NCBI GenBank assembly: GCA_000507305.1
Contig: DF239765.1
Location: 90,874-154,873, forward strand
Origin: Breviolum minutum Mf 1.05b.01
Taxonomy: Eukaryota; Sar; Dinophyceae; Suessiales; Symbiodiniaceae
Length of the DNA: 64,000 nucleotides
Direction of reading: 5' to 3'
Shown: positions 58,971 to 64,000 of the stretch, piece after piece
How the letters are laid out: each line of letters opens with the position of its first letter
Position numbering within the stretch: the stretch's first letter is position 1
Made by a program: the position numbers and the translations under genes
Notes under the pieces: model-generated
Told to the model about the DNA's origin: nothing
What the model saw: the letters and a program-made list of their open reading frames with translations, nothing else
Database searches by the model: none

Positions 58971-60590
58971 AATCAAAACCAACACTATAAGTGCTAAAAT
59001 GGACAATGTTGGATTGTTTGAATCATCTTGAATCTTAATTTGACTCTCCTCCTGGTGCTTTCTGGTGACTTGCCAAGAGCACATAGACAGAGCCTACCAC
59101 GTGGCCAAAATTGCCCAACACATCGCTGTCAAAAGTGATTCGGACGTCCAAGACAGACCTCCCAGCGTAACTCTAAAGCAGAGCCACCAAAGGAGGAGAA
59201 CCTTGGAAGCTAACTCCATGAAGATAAACGAATTGCCACATCAATGTCCATTGGAATTGAATATGTGTATAAAATTGCTATCTCGATCTGCTTCGGTAGT
59301 CCTGGTTTGTCTTCCTGAAACCTCTAGATTTATGGCTACATATTTTGTCCTACCCTTCAATTTGGCGACTGGATTTCGCATAATTTCGCCATGTTTTGTC
59401 ATTGCATTTCAAGAGCCAATAACATGATCTTGAAAGTTTCTTGGTTGAACAGTCTGAAGCTCCTGCCGCGTCTGCCCCACAGTCCATACCTGCTCCTGAA
59501 ATTCAGGCTTGGCCGAAGAAACCGAACGGACATTTTTGAATGACAAGAAGGGTCAATAACGGTTACTTTACTGGGAGCTGTCTTCAATCTAGTCTACCGT
59601 TGTCTTATTCTATTCCGCTCTGATTCTAGTGTTGACATTTCTTGACCATATACCTAGCAAACCGAGATAACCGCACGCACACGCAAACCCACATCCACTC
59701 ATTAGGTACTACAAGTCCACTGGTGGGACCTCCACTTTAAGCGTTCCCATCCGTCTAGTTTAATTTATGCACAAGTGAACATCATTGATGCATTGTTTGT
59801 GTAATTAATTGTGACTAAAGATTGCAAGATTGTATTCTTTGAACTGCATAGCAGAATTTGTCTGACCGCTGGATTTCACTCTGCTTTCACCTGTTGGCTG
59901 GATTACACAATAACAAACACTGCTGTGACCACTACTGCGAAGCACATTCATCACATTCACATCAAAATAATATATCAAATGTCAAATGTGCAAGAAAATG
60001 TTGGAAGATGCTATTCTTCCTCCAGTCATCACCCGTTTCCTACCCCAAGAAATTCACACCCACACCAGGTGACCCTGAATTTCGTCCTCCTCAGGTTGAG
60101 CCAGCTCCGGAAGATCGTTATTGTCACTGTTCCAACTGCACGGTTCCACACGGGTCGCTTCTTGGGAAAGATGGGTATAAAGAGATACCAAGGTTAAACT
60201 TGATAGTTTTCACTTGAGATCTAGATCCATCAAGAAACATCCAACAATACCTTTCATGAACCCCACACCTGTGACATGCCGGTCTTCGACCTCGAACGCC
60301 TGAAACGCCAAAGTTTCAATGATTCGTTTCAGCTTGCAACTTGAAGCCGAACTATCCACTCTTGACATCCGCAAGTAACTTGGGCTTCAACGTATATTGC
60401 CATTTCCCGGGAAGGGTGAATGTATGATGGAGGAGTCCTGTCAATTTGTCTTAGACATTGGCAATACGACCGTTCTTACACTGGCAAGACACCACAGCCC
60501 ATAGCCTCTGAGTTGAAACCACCTGCAGCTGCAAAATACTACAAACACAATGATCTGTCAATATCATTCAATATCCAAAACATGTCCCCC
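58971..60590. other. Spacer upstream of the ABCG gene
   Basis: A - strand fragment at about 59160-59075 (LDVRITFDSDVLGNFGHVVG) is protein-like and may be a 5' exon of ABCG. The rest has no motif. Confidence 0.3.
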
Positions 60591-60800
60591 AAAAAATTAC
60601 CAGTAAAATCACTTCAACTCTGGTCATTTGACTCAAAAGTTTCCCGGCAAATCTGAGAGCGCAACTTCCTTCCTCCAATGCCTCGATCAACCGGTAGGCA
60701 TTGCCTTCTGCGTCCTGGCGTGACGATGCGAAACGGCACAAAGGTCGCCGAGCTGCCAATGAAAACTCAGACCTGGGCCACATCCATGGCTTTAAAAGTC
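60590..60800 (-). CDS. Candidate exon, unrecognised
   Basis: The frame reads RSEFSLAARRPLCRFASSRQ, then DAEGNAYRLIEALEEGSCAL and RFAGKLLSQMTRVEVI. Coding-like helical protein without a known motif. - strand as all genes in this half. Confidence 0.35.
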
Positions 60801-61333
60801 GTGTGTTCAGCCATTCCATGGCGCTTTTCTAAGGCACTCTTTCAGCTTGTTGAAGCACTGGATATGTTTAGTCAAATGTCTCCTTTGAATGCTTTTTGCT
60901 TGTCATGTTTTATGTCTTCTTTGATGGCCAGCTGACATGAGGCTACTGGAATCGATGTGGAAAAACCTAAGCAACGCATATGCATTGTTCCTTGTTCAAT
61001 CTGTCGGAATTGCACAAATGTTGCTCCTACAGGATACAAGATATGTCTGGGTGCTCCAGTGCGGACATTGGACATTTGCACTTTCCAGCTAGAGAGAAAT
61101 TATCTTTCAGAGAGAAAGCTGAGTGACACGAATGTTTGAGCGGAAAAAGCAACGTGATAAACAGCAGTGTCAAAGATGCCAGGAAAGGTTGCCATAATGC
61201 AGCGATGTTCCGATGTATGAAGTAAACTTGACGACGTGTGTTGACAGCTGAGTCCTTTTTTTCAACAAGTCTTTAAAAGTCTTTAAAATCAATGCGCAGG
61301 TCTCTTTGCCCGCGTGTTTTTTGTTAAGGCACC

Positions 61334-61879
61334 TCATGTGGTCCAATCCAAAATCCAAACATCTCCATGGAATTCTATACTAGTAGCCACTTTGAGCATT
61401 TTCCAAGAGATAAAACCCAGTGTCTCACACTGGCCATATGGGAATGGCCTGACATCAGTGACATATCGACATCTCAAGTGGAATGGTCTAACATGGCTTG
61501 CTCTGATTGCCTCGAGAATCTCCTGAATTTGTTGAGTTTCTGCTGGGGCACAAGGACAGGCCTCGGGTGCTTTTTGCTTTCTAAATGTAGGCACAGTGCC
61601 AGTGTCACCTATGTATCCAGGGCCCTGGCAAGGGCACAAATCGGATAGCTCCAGGCAGGATCCTCCAAGGGGGACACAGCCAGCTGTGGGACAAGATATA
61701 CAGAAACATACAGAAACTGCGGCCAGTGCAGCCTGATCCAACCATGTGGCTGCCAAGTGAAATCGCGATTCTTCAGGCCTCAAAGAGATGATGACCATCA
61801 CATGTGGACATCTGCTGTGACCAATAACTGCAAGAGCTATAAATAAGTACACAGGGCAAAGTGTAATCAGTGTAATCAA
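61334..61879 (-). CDS. 181-codon open frame, unrecognised
   Basis: Begins with a hydrophobic segment (MITLITLCPVYLFIALAVIG), then a Cys-rich part (CFCISCPTAGCVPLGGSCLE, SDLCPCQGPGYIGDTG) and CPCAPAETQQIQEILEAIRA. It could be a secreted or membrane protein or a chance frame containing one or two true exons. No family. Confidence 0.35.
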   Translation of the reverse strand: MITLITLCPVYLFIALAVIGHSRCPHVMVIISLRPEESRFHLAATWLDQAALAAVSVCFCISCPTAGCVPLGGSCLELSDLCPCQGPGYIGDTGTVPTFRKQKAPEACPCAPAETQQIQEILEAIRASHVRPFHLRCRYVTDVRPFPYGQCETLGFISWKMLKVATSIEFHGDVWILDWTT

Positions 61880-63051
61880 ACTTCAAACTGTGCAAGGGAT
61901 CACTTGTAGTGCTTCAGCTCACACTATGTTGCCAGTTGGATCCCATGTGATCACTTCGTGTCAAGCTGAGACACACAAAGCACTCAAATGGTGCCCATGG
62001 GTGTTGCATCTCCAGTGACTCTCTCTGACCTTGGTGTTCTGTGAGCTGTGTATTTCTTTGAGTCGCTGGTGGATACCGAATGCTTGAGGCTACAAACCGC
62101 TCATAGCAGCAACAATGTGCGGGAGGTGAGGCCTGCAAAACAGTGTTCAAAGATGTTTAAATACAATGTTACCCTTCACTGGAGACATCGGTTCTCAGCT
62201 TTTGACTCTCCAAACATTTCCAGCCTTTGGGAATTCCAAAGTTGCACCAAACAAACATGTCCAGAGTATTGAGATGATACACGTTGAAACCAATGTTTTG
62301 AGTACCTGAAATCATACATAGATCTATATACTATATATTTGTGTGAAATCTTGTGAAACCTTTCTTTGCCGTTATTTTTGTCTTATTACAAGCTTGAATC
62401 TTTTTGCTTCACATGCTTCGCCATGATCTGAGATGCAAACAAGCTTTGTCCCTCCACAACGCTTGGTGAGGACACCCTTTCTTGCAACCGTAGCTGCATC
62501 CCAGCAGCCTGGCACGCTTCCTGGCATACGGCATGAGGCAAAAAGAGGCGAACTGAAAAGCGAAAACACATCGTTGATTCTTTGTGACTTCTGTTCTAAA
62601 CATTACTTCACACTATGCTGCCATCATGAAAGCACTCTGTGGTGCTGGTATCTTCATCTTTGCCTGACAGCTTGCCCCAATCTCTCCCAGCAACCAACAG
62701 GCATTGCCCTCTGGAAAGGTCCCTGCTGGACCTTGAAAGATGCTCTTCCTCCACCATTTCAACTAATTGAAAGAAATATCCTGTCGAATTCCCACTGTCG
62801 CCAACACAATCGAACCACATCAATGACATCCACAGCTGAGTCTTGCACACACATCTGGTTCCTCTCCCAATTGCGGCCTGAGCGCAAGAAACATCGAGTC
62901 TGTGTATAAACCGAAGCTTTACTGAGGCTGGTGCTCCTCTTCTTCGGAGCTTACCTGCACTCAGCTCAGCAACTCAGCTTGGAAACACATTGAACTGATC
63001 ACAAAATGTGCAAACCCTCAATTTCCTTTGAATCATCTTTGGTCCATCTTT
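61880..63051. other. Spacer with weak opposite frames
   Basis: A 158-codon + frame (62433-62909) and a - frame (62850-62608, with QLVEMVEEEHLSRSSRDLSR) overlap. The second looks slightly more protein-like. Neither is called. Confidence 0.3.
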
Positions 63052-63711
63052 CTACACATCTTCTTTGATGCACCAAGAACCACGGGCCATGGCCTGCCAA
63101 AGCATCTCTTTCAGCAACCATTCTGGCCACTCATTTTGCAGAGAGCCCGAATCCAACTTCTCCCTTTGCATCGCATAGTCTCCTCGTTCAAATGCATCCA
63201 TCTTCCGTTGTGCCGATGTTGCCCAGGGCCCGGCTGCAAAGGCACGGCGAAAGCGACGGTAGTATGCCCAGATTTGCGCCGAAGTAATAGGCCATCCAGA
63301 CTTGTCAATGCAAGAAGCTCCAAAGGGCAAAAGCCGAACCAACTCTGTGGCAAAATCCATTGCCCGTTCAGGATTACCATTGGCCAAATGACGTTGCATA
63401 CAAACAATATGAACCAAAATGAAACCAGGAATACAATCTGAAAGTGCTGTTGGTCGATGAGATTCTTCATTTTCAGGTGAATACAAGCAGGATTGCCGGC
63501 GGGTAGAGTAATGTACATGGTCCTTTGGATCAAGTACGCGCAATGGATAGTCTGGCTTCCAGAAGATGTCCATCAACCCTCTACGAGAAGCGACCCAAAA
63601 ATCGTGATGCTGCATGCAATCGCAAGGGTCGTTCAAGCTGCCAATACCTTTCTGCCCGTGAACAGCACGAAGCAAAAAAGACAAAAGGCAACATGCAGCA
63701 CCCAAAAGCAT
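63052..63711 (-). CDS. Secreted protein, unrecognised
   Basis: The ATG at 63711 is chosen because it starts a signal peptide (MLLGAACCLLSFLLRAVHG); longer frame upstream lacks this. The mature part (about 200 residues) has DPCDCMQHHDFW, SLYSPENEE-like acidic text, GNPERAMDFATELVRLLPFG, SAQIWAYYRRFRRAFAAGPW and ends EWLLKEMLWQAMARGSWCIK. A tetratricopeptide-like helix pair is possible (ERAMDFATELVRLLP) but only once. No family. Intronless over 219 codons. Confidence 0.5.
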   Translation of the reverse strand: MLLGAACCLLSFLLRAVHGQKGIGSLNDPCDCMQHHDFWVASRRGLMDIFWKPDYPLRVLDPKDHVHYSTRRQSCLYSPENEESHRPTALSDCIPGFILVHIVCMQRHLANGNPERAMDFATELVRLLPFGASCIDKSGWPITSAQIWAYYRRFRRAFAAGPWATSAQRKMDAFERGDYAMQREKLDSGSLQNEWPEWLLKEMLWQAMARGSWCIKEDV

Positions 63712-63748
63712 GGCACATCTCAAAGGGAAAATAGCTAAGCTGACTAGC

Positions 63749-64000
63749 TTAGCCCAGTCTTCTTGATCTTGGGACTGTATTGTGTGCCAACTCTCTGTGA
63801 ATCCATGAAGAAACTGAGGGATCAGAATCAAATCGCACCTCAAGCTTAAAATGACCACATGATGAACAAGGCACTTCTTCTCCCAACATTTCAAGATATT
63901 TCAATGAGCGGATGAGAACAAACATGAGGTGAAATGACTGCCTTAAAGTCGCAATGTCAAAGCCTAAAGCGCTCAAGCCAAGCTGCACCGGTGAAGTTGC
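63749..64000 (-). CDS. Partial gene running off the right edge
   Basis: Open from the window end: SPVQLGLSALGFDIATLRQS, then RSLKYLEMLGEEVPCSSCGH and FKLEVRFDSDPSVSSWIHRE. Protein-like, with a CSSC pair. The frame ends at TAG 63751-63749, only about 40 bases before the next start, so a donor before the stop is possible. No family. Confidence 0.4.
   Translation of the reverse strand, partial: ATSPVQLGLSALGFDIATLRQSFHLMFVLIRSLKYLEMLGEEVPCSSCGHFKLEVRFDSDPSVSSWIHRELAHNTVPRSRRLG

Noticed and set aside
1-64000. tRNA, rRNA or CRISPR features
   Set aside because: I looked for tRNA-like GGTTCGA/GTTCAAATCC arms, conserved rRNA words and regularly spaced repeats by eye and found none convincing.

Overview
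The window looks like nuclear DNA of a dinoflagellate, most likely Symbiodiniaceae. Genes are cut into many very short exons. Introns use GC as often as GT at the 5' side and almost always leave a G after the acceptor AG. PPR proteins, a long cysteine-repeat surface protein, an ABCG transporter and dispersed repeats complete the picture. Most genes were found by joining short exon fragments by frame, phase and family similarity, because few single open frames are genes.

Layout. Recognisable genes from about 0.5 to 22 kb are on the + strand: a pentatricopeptide-repeat (PPR) protein, an SAM-dependent methyltransferase with an NPPY-type motif, a KDEL-receptor (ERD2-like) protein, an unrecognised short gene, a secreted protein with tandem ephrin-receptor-like cysteine repeats, an EF-hand gene and a nearly intronless histone deacetylase. 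From about 30 to 64 kb they are on the - strand: (from the right edge) a partial gene, a secreted protein, an ABCG half-transporter, a second PPR locus, a new Gly/Tyr/Lys-rich protein, the UFM1-activating enzyme UBA5, a second methyltransferase, two secreted cysteine-containing proteins and an acidic coiled-coil protein. The two blocks point at each other.

The convergence zone (about 22 to 30 kb) has almost no genes. It holds a long ATC microsatellite, extremely AT-rich DNA, a 23-base assembly gap inside a degenerate GACAT satellite, a strong hairpin and dispersed repeats. This arrangement resembles the boundaries between unidirectional gene blocks described by Hi-C in Symbiodiniaceae.

The best-resolved results are UBA5 (21 exons, 14 of 20 introns GC-AG, all phases consistent) and the Gly/Tyr/Lys-rich protein (7 exons, 221 residues). 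A roughly 110 bp palindromic MITE-like element occurs twice, at 27.0 kb and inside an ABCG intron at 54.4 kb. The genes do not form a pathway; they are a typical mix of housekeeping, organelle RNA-processing, secretory and lineage-specific genes.
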